From: Oscillospiraceae bacterium
GTDB lineage: Bacteria; Bacillota; Clostridia; Oscillospirales; Ruminococcaceae
Assembly: GCA_017847875.1 (NCBI GenBank)
Contig: JAGASN010000038.1
Span: 1 to 64,000 of the forward strand
Direction: 5' to 3'
DNA length: 64,000 bases
Each line of letters begins with the position of its first letter. Position 1 is the first letter of the stretch. The notes under the pieces are model-generated. The model saw only the letters and a list, made by a program, of their open reading frames with translations. It did not search any database and was not told the DNA's origin. The position numbers and the translations under genes are program-made. Below are positions 17,003 to 27,151 of this stretch, piece by piece.

Positions 17003-17749
17003 TTATTTGCTGATTTTTACAACAGTATCAAGAACAAGGGTTATCATATCATGGAAAGAAGTCTGACGTTCTTCAGAAGAAATATTTTCTCCGGTTACAA
17101 GACTGTCGGAAATTGTGCAAACAGAAAGAGCATGTTTTCCTGCTCTTGCGGCATTCATAAAGAGAGCTGCAGATTCCATTTCGCAGGCAAGAACGCCCAT
17201 TTTTGCCCAACGTTCAAAAACCGGCATTCCGACACATTTTTCGTTGAGGTCATCATTATAGAAAATATCGGAAGAAACAATGTTTCCTACGTTATAATCA
17301 ATTCCTTTTTCCTTTGCGGTTTCAACGCAGGCGGAAAGAAGACCGAAATCGGAAATCGGAGCAAATGCGCCCGGAAGACCGAAGTTATTTGCATAATTGG
17401 AATCATGGCAAGCGCCCTGGGCAATAACAACGCTTCTCATATTAACGTAAGGAACAATGGCGCCGGCGGAACCGATTCTGATAATATTATCAACATCGAA
17501 GAAATTGAAAAGTTCATAGCTGTAAAGTCCCATTGAAGGCATTCCCATTCCGCTTGCCATTACAGAAACCGGAACACCTTTATATGTACCTGTATAGCCC
17601 TGAACTCCGCGGACATTGTTAACAAGTTTTGCGTTTTCAAGATAAGTTTCCGCAACAAATTTTGCGCGAAGAGGATCTCCGGGCATGAGAACGGTTTTTG
17701 CAAAGTCGGAAGGTGTTGCGTTGATATGGGGAGTAGGATGATTGGACAT
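17003..17749 (-). CDS. deoD: Purine-nucleoside phosphorylase, DeoD type
   Basis: The 248-residue protein shows the hexameric NP-I features: the N-terminal HINA motif, VLMPGDPLRAKF (phosphate binding), GMGMPS, and EMESAALF with the ribose-binding glutamates. It cleaves purine ribo- and deoxyribonucleosides with phosphate. ATG at 17749 is chosen because AGGAGG lies eight bases upstream; a longer in-frame extension has no site. Fourteen bases after tdk. Confidence 0.94.
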   Translation of the reverse strand: MSNHPTPHINATPSDFAKTVLMPGDPLRAKFVAETYLENAKLVNNVRGVQGYTGTYKGVPVSVMASGMGMPSMGLYSYELFNFFDVDNIIRIGSAGAIVPYVNMRSVVIAQGACHDSNYANNFGLPGAFAPISDFGLLSACVETAKEKGIDYNVGNIVSSDIFYNDDLNEKCVGMPVFERWAKMGVLACEMESAALFMNAARAGKHALSVCTISDSLVTGENISSEERQTSFHDMITLVLDTVVKISK

Positions 17750-17762
17750 GGATGTTGCCTCC

Positions 17763-18338
17763 TTATTTCTGTTCGGCAATGGCTTTTTTCCAGCATTTAT
17801 GGCACATTGCAATATATCTGTCGTTTCCTCCGAGGCAAATCTGGTCGCCTGCGGTAACGATTTTTCCGTTGTCGTCCATTCTTGCGTTTACGGTTGCTTT
17901 TGCTCCGCAATCGCAAATGGTTTTGATTTCTGTAATGGAATCCGCAACCTCAAAAAGGCGCATGCTTCCCGGGAAAAGTTTTGTAACAAAGTCGGTGCGA
18001 AGCCCGAAGCACATTACCGGAATATTCATTTCATCAACAATATCGCGAAGTTCGTCGATCTGTTCCGGAGCAAAAAACTGGGATTCATCAGAAATTATTA
18101 CGTTGCAGTCCTCATGCTTTGCAAAAAGTTCCTTGATGCTGTCGCCGAGTCCAACCTGTTCCGCTTCGGCATAAAGACCGATTCTGGATTTTATAATGCT
18201 TGCGCCGTCCCTTGTATCGGTCTTTGGTTTGATGAGCCAAACCTTCATTCCGCGTTCTTCATAATTATATTTTGCAATAAGCGCCTGGGCGGATTTTGAA
18301 CTTCCCATTGCGCCGTATTTAAAATAAAGTTTCGCCAT
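17763..18338 (-). CDS. tdk: Thymidine kinase
   Basis: The 191-residue protein is a type II thymidine kinase: P-loop-like GAMGSSKS near residue 9, DESQFF near 85, FGLRTDF in the lasso region, and four cysteines (CDCGAK... CHKC) forming the structural zinc site. It makes dTMP from thymidine and ATP. The chosen ATG (18338) follows AAAAGGGGAAAG; upstream extension is not conserved. First gene of the salvage operon. Confidence 0.93.
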   Translation of the reverse strand: MAKLYFKYGAMGSSKSAQALIAKYNYEERGMKVWLIKPKTDTRDGASIIKSRIGLYAEAEQVGLGDSIKELFAKHEDCNVIISDESQFFAPEQIDELRDIVDEMNIPVMCFGLRTDFVTKLFPGSMRLFEVADSITEIKTICDCGAKATVNARMDDNGKIVTAGDQICLGGNDRYIAMCHKCWKKAIAEQK

Positions 18339-18483
18339 AAAGCTTTCCCCTTTTCTGTTTTTTGGCAGAAAAACCAAATTTTCGGCACCGTATTTTTTTT
18401 TATTATAACACATGGTAAATTTATTTCATATAGCAAAAAGAAAATATATAAACAAAATTTAATAAATTTTTACATAACATCTC

Positions 18484-18512
18484 TTGCTATAATATTGATT
18501 TTGATGTAGAAT
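18484..18512 (+). promoter_or_regulatory. Promoter of ireB
   Basis: TTGCTA (18484-18489), 17-base spacer, TAGAAT (18507-18512); about 55 bases before the GTG start. Confidence 0.5.
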
Positions 18513-18568
18513 ATATATGTGATAATTTTATGTTTTGCAAAGATGCAAAAACGAGAGGAGGATTTTCC

Positions 18569-18814
18569 GTGAACGAACCTACCATTTCCTTTTCTATAAG
18601 AGAAGACAAAGAAAAAGAAATCAAAGCAATTCTTACAACTGTTTATGATGCACTCCGCCAGAAAGGATACAACCCCATCAACCAGATAGTCGGATATATC
18701 CTTTCCGAAGACCCCACATATATCACCACCCATAACAACGCAAGAAGCCTTATCCGCAGAATTGACCGCGATGAGCTTCTCCAGATCCTTGTTAAAACTT
18801 ATCTTAATGATTGA
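18569..18814 (+). CDS. ireB: IreB/ReoM-family regulatory phosphoprotein (UPF0297)
   Basis: The 82-residue protein matches IreB/YrzL: an N-terminal [11 protein letters not shown] segment with a Thr that is the known kinase target in enterococci, then [35 protein letters not shown]. IreB is controlled by the PASTA kinase IreK/PrkC and affects cell-wall synthesis. The GTG start follows GAGAGGAGG by seven bases. Usually ireB sits with ruvX and a DUF1292 gene; here the next gene is different. Confidence 0.92.
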   Translation: MNEPTISFSIREDKEKEIKAILTTVYDALRQKGYNPINQIVGYILSEDPTYITTHNNARSLIRRIDRDELLQILVKTYLND

Positions 18815-18829
18815 TATTTGGAGGAAAAT

Positions 18830-19120
18830 ATGTCTGAACAGTTTATGACCTATAAGGGCCGTCCCCTTGTTCGCAGTAAAAAAATTCTTTATTACGGAGA
18901 TATGCGCGACGCTTATGTTGTTATGCTCCAGATAAACAACACCGCAACCGCTGCCGGAACCGAAGTTGCCGGTCACATCACCCTTCAGATGATGTCCACC
19001 GACCCCAACGCCGCTCCGACTGAAATGGTTATTAAACGCGCAGAACGCGACGGACTTTATTCCGCTCTCGATCTTGCTTCCACCTGGCTTGACCGTCAGC
19101 TTGGAAAAGTTGAAGAATAA
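18830..19120 (+). CDS. Small protein of unknown function downstream of ireB
   Basis: A 97-residue soluble protein with no signal or membrane segment and alternating beta-like stretches (KILYYGDMRDAYVVMLQI, GHITLQMM). I do not recognise the family. The ATG at 18830 follows GGAGG by five bases and is 15 bases after ireB, so the two are co-transcribed and end at the same hairpin. Normal codon use, so it is likely a real gene. Confidence 0.75.
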   Translation: MSEQFMTYKGRPLVRSKKILYYGDMRDAYVVMLQINNTATAAGTEVAGHITLQMMSTDPNAAPTEMVIKRAERDGLYSALDLASTWLDRQLGKVEE

Positions 19121-19123
19121 TTC

Positions 19124-19149
19124 AAAAGCCGCCTTTTGGCGGCTTTTTT
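19124..19149 (+). terminator. Terminator of the ireB unit
   Basis: AAAAGCCGCC (19124-19133), TTTT loop, GGCGGCTTTT (19138-19147) and a T-run. Confidence 0.88.
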
Positions 19150-19167
19150 CTTAAAGGAGGCATTTTT

Positions 19168-19194
19168 ATGAGGTTGCGTTTCGTTCTCTTTTGA
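19168..19194 (+). CDS. Candidate 8-residue leader ORF before the GNAT gene
   Basis: AAAGGAGG is followed seven bases later by ATG and an eight-codon ORF reading MRLRFVLF then TGA, ending 22 bases before the acetyltransferase start. The ribosome binding site is as good as any in the window. It resembles the mini-ORF before trpB in length and position. Function unknown. Confidence 0.4.
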   Translation: MRLRFVLF

Positions 19195-19216
19195 TTAAAA
19201 TTCGAAAGGAGAACTT

Positions 19217-19630
19217 ATGGAAATTACAATAAAAGAATATGTAAAATATGATTCTGATGAAATTTTGAATTTATATAACAGCGTCGGCTGGTGCTCATAC
19301 ACAAACCGTCCAAAAATGCTTGAGCACGCATTTGAGCATTCATTAAAAATTCTTGGTGCTCATGACGGAAACAAACTTGTCGGATTGGTTCGTGCCGTCG
19401 GCGACGGATATTCCGTCCTTTTCATTCAGGATATTCTTGTCATTCCGGAATATCAGAGAAAAGGAATCGGAACAATGCTTCTTAAATCCATGCTCGGTTT
19501 TTATCCGGAAGTATATCAGACCCAGCTTGCTACAGACAAAACCGAAAAAACTGTTGAATTTTATAAATCCTGCGGTTTTCTTCCATATTCCGAAACCGGA
19601 TGTGAAGGTTTTATAAAAATTAAATACTGA
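19217..19630 (+). CDS. GNAT-family N-acetyltransferase
   Basis: The 137-residue protein has the GNAT core: FIQDILVIPEYQRKGIGTML carries the acetyl-CoA pyrophosphate loop (Q/R-x-x-G-x-G/A), followed by TDKTEKTVEFYKSCGF, the usual C-terminal beta-bulge segment. Substrate not predictable. AAAGGAG precedes the ATG. Contains two copies of the dispersed GTGCTCA word (19321, 19356). Ends at a bidirectional hairpin shared with groEL. Confidence 0.9.
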   Translation: MEITIKEYVKYDSDEILNLYNSVGWCSYTNRPKMLEHAFEHSLKILGAHDGNKLVGLVRAVGDGYSVLFIQDILVIPEYQRKGIGTMLLKSMLGFYPEVYQTQLATDKTEKTVEFYKSCGFLPYSETGCEGFIKIKY

Positions 19631-19634
19631 CACA

Positions 19635-19664
19635 AAAAAGGCTTCCCTTCCGGGAAGCCTTTTT
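19635..19664. terminator. Bidirectional terminator between GNAT and groEL
   Basis: A 13-bp perfect stem (19635-19647 and 19652-19664, AAAAAGGCTTCCC) with a TTCC loop between convergent genes. Confidence 0.88.
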
Positions 19665-19680
19665 AATTTTTGTTTTGTGA

Positions 19681-21656
<1,976 letters not shown>

Positions 21657-21699
21657 TGGAAATCCTCCTATATATGTTATTTATTGAAAACAATTCCGT

Positions 21700-21726
21700 T
21701 TAGCACTCTTTCTTTTTGAGTGCTAA
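21700..21726 (-). promoter_or_regulatory. CIRCE operator (HrcA binding site)
   Basis: TTAGCACTC (21700-21708), nine-base spacer, GAGTGCTAA (21718-21726): an exact CIRCE inverted repeat between the groES promoter and start codon. HrcA repression of groES-groEL follows from established knowledge of this element. Confidence 0.97.
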
Positions 21727-21730
21727 CAAT

Positions 21731-21759
21731 ATTTTATACCATACAGATATAAAAGTCAA
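21731..21759 (-). promoter_or_regulatory. groESL promoter
   Basis: Minus-strand TTGACT (21754-21759), 17-base spacer, TAAAAT (21731-21736), directly upstream of CIRCE. Confidence 0.7.
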
Positions 21760-21796
21760 TCATTTTTACACATATTTTTCAAAATATATGTAATTT

Positions 21797-22549
21797 TTAA
21801 TTATCGTTCATATTTTCATGCTTTTCGTCACAATTTTCGACCTTTTCAGTACAAATTTCGGACTCACTGCCCTGTTTTTCAGCAGGATTGATTGTTAATT
21901 TTTTAGCGATAAGGAATTTTATCGGAATTCCCTGCTCGGAAAACATCTTTTCATGTTCGGTTTCAATATTATCGTCAAAACCGGAATTATGGAGATCTTC
22001 GGTAACAAAAGTAAGTTCAAAACCGCATTCCGCAAAATATCTTTTTGAAGAAAGGAAAAGATCGTCATTATCGGTCTTAAAACGGATTTCACCGCCGTCC
22101 TTCAAAAATTCACGGTACTGCATAAGCTGGTTATTATGAGTAAGGCGTTTTTTATGGTCATGGGTTTTCGGCCAGGGATTGCAGAAGTTTATATATATTC
22201 TGTCGAACATATCTTCATTGGAAAAAACTTTGCTGATAAGCATAATTTCCTGGCTGAAAATATAAACGTTATCTACTTCCCTGTTTGCTTCGGCATATTC
22301 ACGTTTGATGTTTCTCATTGCAAGACCGAGCATCTCACTCTTGATATCAACTGCAATGTAGTTGATATCCGGGTTTGCTACCGCAAGTTTTGAAATAAAA
22401 CCGCCTTTTCCGCATCCGAGTTCAAGCATCATCGGTGCGTCATTTTTAAAAAGGGATTTCCATTTTCCTCTGTTTTCCGCCGGAACATCAATACAGTTTT
22501 CCCATTCGGCAAGTTCCGGTCTTGCCCAGGGTTTTCTTCTTATTCTCAT
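21797..22549 (-). CDS. trmB: tRNA (guanine-N7-)-methyltransferase
   Basis: The 250-residue protein has the TrmB class I methyltransferase core: LELGCGKGGFI (SAM-binding, near residue 43), FCNPWPKTHDHKKRL (substrate-binding signature) and FKTDND. It methylates G46 of tRNA using SAM. Homologues end soon after the core; this one continues with a Glu/Asn/Lys-rich, likely disordered tail of about 35 residues (EKQGSESEICTEK...). Third gene of metG-tatD-trmB; GGAGG precedes its ATG. Confidence 0.93.
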   Translation of the reverse strand: MRIRRKPWARPELAEWENCIDVPAENRGKWKSLFKNDAPMMLELGCGKGGFISKLAVANPDINYIAVDIKSEMLGLAMRNIKREYAEANREVDNVYIFSQEIMLISKVFSNEDMFDRIYINFCNPWPKTHDHKKRLTHNNQLMQYREFLKDGGEIRFKTDNDDLFLSSKRYFAECGFELTFVTEDLHNSGFDDNIETEHEKMFSEQGIPIKFLIAKKLTINPAEKQGSESEICTEKVENCDEKHENMNDN

Positions 22550-22552
22550 AAA

Positions 22553-23335
22553 TTAATCCTCCGCATTGATTCCGTAAATTCTGCAGCCGTTTTCTCTTGC
22601 TCTGTCGATAAGAGTCTGTGCATCTGTTCCGCGAATTTCCGCAAGTCTTTCCGCTGTTGCAGGAATAAGGCTGCTGTCGCATCTCTGACCTCTGTATGGA
22701 ACCGGAGCCATATAAGGGCTATCCGTTTCAAGAAGAATTCTGTCTTCCGGAACAACTTCCGCAGCAAGCAAAAGTTTACTTGCATTTTTAAAAGTTACCG
22801 AACCGGTGAAACCTATATACATTCCAAGCTTAAGAAATTCTTTTGCAGTTTCCGCAGAACCGGAAAAACAATGAATAATTCCCTTCGGGCGGTATTTTTT
22901 TACCAATTCAAGAGTGTCCGCATGGGCTTCCCTGTCGTGTATTATTACAGGCAAATCAAGTTCATTTGCAAGTTCAAGCTGGGCGGCAAAAACCTCTTTC
23001 TGCTTTTCTCTCGGAGAAAAATCATAATGATAATCCAGACCGATTTCTCCGATTGCAACAACTTTTTTGTTTTTTGCAAATTCTCTTATTTTTTCAAGCC
23101 AATCGCCGTTTCCGTCGCTTTCGGCTGAATGAGGGTGAACCCCGACCGCGGAATAAACAAAATCATATTTCGACGAAAGTTCAAGCGTCTTTTCACAGGT
23201 TTCAAGATCGCACGCGGGATCAACAATCAAGGAAACGCCGTGCTCAAAAACATTTTTGAGCACGGTGTCACGATCCTCATCAAATCTTTCGTCATCATAA
23301 TGAGCATGGGTATCGAAGATTCCTTTATATTCCAT
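22553..23335 (-). CDS. tatD: TatD-family metal-dependent deoxyribonuclease
   Basis: The 260-residue protein has the TatD motifs: DTHAHYDD with His10/His12, GEIGLDYHY near residue 97, IIHDRE and ETDSPYM. It is a magnesium-dependent 3'-5' exonuclease of the amidohydrolase superfamily. It starts one base inside the metG stop (TAATG), so the two are translationally coupled. Codons 24-33 contain a perfect 13-bp inverted repeat made of two facing GTGCTCAAAAA words, which is unusual inside a coding region. Confidence 0.94.
   Translation of the reverse strand: MEYKGIFDTHAHYDDERFDEDRDTVLKNVFEHGVSLIVDPACDLETCEKTLELSSKYDFVYSAVGVHPHSAESDGNGDWLEKIREFAKNKKVVAIGEIGLDYHYDFSPREKQKEVFAAQLELANELDLPVIIHDREAHADTLELVKKYRPKGIIHCFSGSAETAKEFLKLGMYIGFTGSVTFKNASKLLLAAEVVPEDRILLETDSPYMAPVPYRGQRCDSSLIPATAERLAEIRGTDAQTLIDRARENGCRIYGINAED
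23238..23265. repeat. Perfect 13-bp inverted repeat inside tatD
   Basis: Arms 23238-23250 (CCGTGCTCAAAAA) and 23253-23265 (TTTTTGAGCACGG) separated by two bases. It encodes ordinary TatD residues (VLKNVFEHG), so it is not a gene-end terminator. Both arms carry the dispersed GTGCTCAAA word. Confidence 0.95.
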
Positions 23336-25278
23336 TAATGAAGCCTCGTTCCTACCGGTACGGAATCATCAATAAACGTTACGCAAACGGAGCCGTCTTC
23401 CCTGTCGCCTGCAAGAAGCATTCCGTTGGATTCAACTCCACAGAGTTTTGCGGGTTTAAGGTTTGCAACAACAACGATTTTCTTTCCGATGAGTTCATCG
23501 GGGGTATAATGCTGTGCAATTCCGGAAACGATCTGGCGTCCGCCCATTCCGTCATCAAGCTGGATTTTATAAAGTTTTTTTGCTTTCGGAACTTTTTCAC
23601 ATTCGAGAATTTTCGCTACGCGAAGTTCAACTTTTGTAAAATCATCGATGGCGATTTCGGGCTGGAGTTCAATTGCGGGTTTTTCTTCCGCTTTTTCCGC
23701 TTCAAGCTGTGCTTTATGTGCCGCTTCAAGTTCAGCAATAAGTTTTTCAGCATCTATTCTGGAGAAAAGAGGAGTTGCAACGCCGACTTTTTTGCCTGCT
23801 TCAAGTCCGCCGAAAGTCTGAATGCTTTCGTAAGTCTGTTCTTCAAGACCAAGCTGTTCCGCAATTTTCTTGGTGGTTTCGGGCATAATGGGAGCAATGA
23901 GCACGGAAAGGATTCTGATTCCTTCAAGAAGGTTATAAAGAACCGTGCCGAGTCTTTCCTTCTTGCTTTCGTCTTTTGCAAGAGCCCATGGCATTGTTTC
24001 GTCGATATATTTGTTGCAACGGCGCGCAAGGTCCATAACGCAGTCTATGGCATCGCTCATTTTATATTCGGAAAGGTTTTTGTCAAAGCCTTCTATTGCT
24101 TTTTTTGCGGTAGCTTTGAGGTCATCGTCAAATTCGCCGACGCAGTCCGGAGACTGGATTACGCCTTCGAAATATTTGTTCTGCATTGCGACGGTGCGGT
24201 TGACAAGGTTTCCGAGGGTGTTCGCAAGGTCGGTGTTGAATCTATCGATCATCGCTTCATAGGTGATGGAACCGTCGTTTGCGTGAGGCATTTCGGTAAG
24301 AAGGTAATAACGAACTGCGTCAACGCCGAAAACTTTGGTAAGGTCATCGGCATAAATTACGTTGCCGCGGGATTTGGACATTTTGTCTTCGCCGAAAAGA
24401 AGCCAGGGATGACCGTAAACCTGTTTCGGAAGCGGTTCGCCAAGAGCCATAAGCATGATCGGCCAATAAATGGTATGGAATCTTACGATATCCTTACCGA
24501 TAATATGAACGTCTGCGGGCCAATATTTTTTATACTGTTCGGAACTTCCGTCAGGATCATATCCGAGAGCGGTGATATAGTTGGAAAGAGCATCGATCCA
24601 AACATAAATTACATGTTTATCGTCAAAAGTTACCGGAACGCCCCATTTGAAAGAAGTTCTGGAAACGCAAAGATCCTGAAGACCGGGTTTGATGAAGTTG
24701 TTGAGCATCTCTTTTTTGCGGGCTTCCGGATAGATGAAGTTTTCATTGTTCTCAATGAATTCTTCAAGCTGTTTCTGATATTTTGAAAGGCGGAGGAAAT
24801 ATGCTTCCTCTTTTGCTTTTCCGACTTCTCTTCCGCAGTCCGGGCATTTTCCGTCAACAAGCTGGCTTTCAGTCCAGAAAGATTCGCAGGGAGTGCAATA
24901 AAGGCCTTCATATTCGCTTTTGTAAATATCGCCCTGGTCATAAAGTTTTTTGAAAATTTTCTGAACGGTTTTTTCATGATAATCATCGGTAGTTCTGATG
25001 AAATGATCATAAGTTGTGTTCAGAAGGTCGCAGATTTCCTTGATTTCTCCGGCAACTTTATCAACATACTGTTTTGGGGTAACTCCTGCATCAGCAGCAT
25101 ATTTTTCAATTTTCTGACCATGCTCATCGGTACCGGTAAGGAAAAATACGTCATATCCCTGCATTCTTTTATATCTTGCAATGGCGTCGGTAAGAACTAT
25201 TTCATAGCTGTTGCCGATATGAGGCTTTCTGGAAGTATAAGCAATGGCTGTTGTTATATAAAATTTAGGTTTATCCAT
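23335..25278 (-). CDS. metG: Methionyl-tRNA synthetase
   Basis: The 647-residue protein is the clostridial form: HIGN signature (20-23), zinc-binding knuckle CTPC...CPDC near residues 128-145, KMSKS near 300, anticodon-binding helical domain, and a C-terminal OB-fold tRNA-binding domain beginning IDDFTKVELRVAKI. It charges tRNA-Met. First gene of metG-tatD-trmB, a common clostridial arrangement. Confidence 0.97.
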   Translation of the reverse strand: MDKPKFYITTAIAYTSRKPHIGNSYEIVLTDAIARYKRMQGYDVFFLTGTDEHGQKIEKYAADAGVTPKQYVDKVAGEIKEICDLLNTTYDHFIRTTDDYHEKTVQKIFKKLYDQGDIYKSEYEGLYCTPCESFWTESQLVDGKCPDCGREVGKAKEEAYFLRLSKYQKQLEEFIENNENFIYPEARKKEMLNNFIKPGLQDLCVSRTSFKWGVPVTFDDKHVIYVWIDALSNYITALGYDPDGSSEQYKKYWPADVHIIGKDIVRFHTIYWPIMLMALGEPLPKQVYGHPWLLFGEDKMSKSRGNVIYADDLTKVFGVDAVRYYLLTEMPHANDGSITYEAMIDRFNTDLANTLGNLVNRTVAMQNKYFEGVIQSPDCVGEFDDDLKATAKKAIEGFDKNLSEYKMSDAIDCVMDLARRCNKYIDETMPWALAKDESKKERLGTVLYNLLEGIRILSVLIAPIMPETTKKIAEQLGLEEQTYESIQTFGGLEAGKKVGVATPLFSRIDAEKLIAELEAAHKAQLEAEKAEEKPAIELQPEIAIDDFTKVELRVAKILECEKVPKAKKLYKIQLDDGMGGRQIVSGIAQHYTPDELIGKKIVVVANLKPAKLCGVESNGMLLAGDREDGSVCVTFIDDSVPVGTRLH

Positions 25279-25309
25279 CTATTATATGTCTCCTTTTCAG
25301 GTTATGATA

Positions 25310-26536
25310 TCAATATTCCTTGATATATTCGAGCATTTTTTCCGCAAATTTTTCGGAAGTTACGTTACCTTTGAAAACATCAACGATAAGACCGCAGAAC
25401 TCATCGGAAAGAGTTGCGTTGGAAGCGGATTTTACCGTAAATTCCGGAGCAATAACAGTGGTTCCACTTACCGGTATTTCTTTTCCGAGTTTATCTTTAG
25501 CAAGATTTGCAACGGTTTCACTGTAAAGGAAGGACATAAACTGTTTTGCGGTTTCCGCTTCCTTTGCTTCAACAGGAATGTACATTTCTGTGAAAGAAAC
25601 AGTCTGAACAGAAGAACCGCTGAGAGAAGGATAATTGCAGATCGCATATTTTTCCCCGTCTTTATTGAGTTCCTCAAGATCCTTACCGTTACCGGAAATA
25701 AAGAGTGCTTTTCCGTCCTTAAGATTTTCAAGAGTATCTTCTTTGGTTTTGGTACTGCTTCCGGAAACAACAAGTTTTGTTACGCTTTCAATTTTTTCAA
25801 CAAAAGTTTTTACTGCATCGTTTTTCCACGCTTCTTCTTCACAGGCAAGAAGTTTGTTCATTTCGGAAGTTCCGATTGCAGGGGTAAGAGCTGCCGCAAA
25901 AATATTTACATATTCTTCGGGTTCTGCGCCGGCATAAGTAAAGAACTTGATGTTTTTATTATCGCAGGCTTTTGCAATTGCTATAAAATCATCCCATGTC
26001 TGCGGAACAGAAAATCCGTTGGAAGAAAGAGTTTCTTTGTTATAGATAAGTCCCTCGGTTTCAACAAAAAGAGGAGCAAGATAAGAAACACCGTCTTCAA
26101 AAGGTTTGCAAAGATTGTTTTCAAAAATTCCGTCCGGTGCGGAAGATTCAACGGATTCAAGAGAAAGAAGCGCTTTGTCTTTAATAAGTGCGGTTGTAAC
26201 ACCGGATTCTTCGGAAGAAGGAAGATAAACAAAATCCGGGGAATTTCCGGCAAGAATTCTGTCACGAACTTCATAGGCGGCATCTTTGCTTATAACCATA
26301 TTTATGGTAACGCCCTGGTTTGCGCTTTCGAATGCGGCTTTTACCTCTTTCCAAAAAGCTTCGTCTTCACCGCTGTCGTAAATAACCGCAGTAAATGATT
26401 TCTGTAAAGCAGAAACAACAATTTCGCTTTCGCCCTCTTTAGGCGGTTCAACTTCTTCCGGTTTTTCATCGGAACAACCGGCAAAAGCCGAAAGCATCAT
26501 TAAAGCTGCAAGTAAAATAGAAAGAAATTTTTTCAT
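25310..26536 (-). CDS. ABC transporter substrate-binding lipoprotein, family 1, without nearby permeases
   Basis: The 408-residue protein starts with a lipoprotein signal (lipobox FAGC, Cys21) and an acidic/Pro linker, then a family-1 extracellular solute-binding fold (WKEVKAAFESANQGVTI, GNSPDFVYLPSS, PQTWDDFIAIAKA), the type that binds oligosaccharides or similar solutes. No permease or ATPase genes adjoin it, so its transporter must be elsewhere or shared. ATG at 26536 follows GGGAGG by five bases; the upstream extension has no signal. Confidence 0.88.
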   Translation of the reverse strand: MKKFLSILLAALMMLSAFAGCSDEKPEEVEPPKEGESEIVVSALQKSFTAVIYDSGEDEAFWKEVKAAFESANQGVTINMVISKDAAYEVRDRILAGNSPDFVYLPSSEESGVTTALIKDKALLSLESVESSAPDGIFENNLCKPFEDGVSYLAPLFVETEGLIYNKETLSSNGFSVPQTWDDFIAIAKACDNKNIKFFTYAGAEPEEYVNIFAAALTPAIGTSEMNKLLACEEEAWKNDAVKTFVEKIESVTKLVVSGSSTKTKEDTLENLKDGKALFISGNGKDLEELNKDGEKYAICNYPSLSGSSVQTVSFTEMYIPVEAKEAETAKQFMSFLYSETVANLAKDKLGKEIPVSGTTVIAPEFTVKSASNATLSDEFCGLIVDVFKGNVTSEKFAEKMLEYIKEY

Positions 26537-26678
26537 ATTAACCTCCCGGTCATAAAAATACAGATTAATATTACCACAAAACCGATTCAAATAAAAGACT
26601 TTTTATAATTAATTTTACTTTACATTTATTAATATTTCATTTAGAATAGAAGAAGCATATAAGAATGGATGTGATTCG

Positions 26679-27140
26679 TTGGAAGAATATATTGACTATA
26701 TATATCTTTTTCTGATTTCAATGGTTCCGCTCATCGAACTTCGCGGAGCAATGATATATGCCGCAGTTGCAGAAATGCCGTTTCTCCCCTCTTTGATTTG
26801 TTGCGTTATCGGAAACATTCTTCCTGTTCCGTTTCTTATAAAATTTGCAAAAACAATACTTATTTATTTTGCAAAAATTCCGAAAATAGGTTTTATTTTT
26901 CAAAAAATAATTGACCACGGCAACAAAAAATCCAAAACCGTTGATAACGTTGAATTTTTGGGACTTTTCCTTTTCACGGCAATTCCGGTTCCGGGAACAG
27001 GAGCGTGGAGCGCTTCACTTGTGGCAACTCTTTTACAGCTAAGGGTATGGAAATCGAGTTTTGCAATTCTCCTCGGGGTAATCACCTGTGGCATAATCAT
27101 GGGTGTTCTTTCATTCGGAATTGTTGATTTTATTTTATAA
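26679..27140 (+). CDS. Small multidrug export-type membrane protein (COG2426)
   Basis: The 153-residue membrane protein has about four helices and the features of the Sm_multidrug_ex family: SMVPLIELRGAMIYA near residue 15 and FTAIPVPGTGAWSASLVA near residue 95, the paired re-entrant-like Pro/Gly motifs also seen in DedA/SNARE-associated proteins. Substrate is unknown. The start is a TTG at 26679 preceded by a weak GGATGTGA; an overlapping ATG at 26665 is in another frame. Followed by a short membrane/coiled-coil gene 11 bases later. Confidence 0.8.
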   Translation: MEEYIDYIYLFLISMVPLIELRGAMIYAAVAEMPFLPSLICCVIGNILPVPFLIKFAKTILIYFAKIPKIGFIFQKIIDHGNKKSKTVDNVEFLGLFLFTAIPVPGTGAWSASLVATLLQLRVWKSSFAILLGVITCGIIMGVLSFGIVDFIL

Positions 27141-27151
27141 AGGAGCTTTTT

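Noticed and set aside
26665-26715. ATG-initiated ORF overlapping the start of the COG2426 membrane gene in another frame
   Set aside because: Only 16 codons, poor ribosome binding site, and it overlaps the conserved N-terminus of the real gene.
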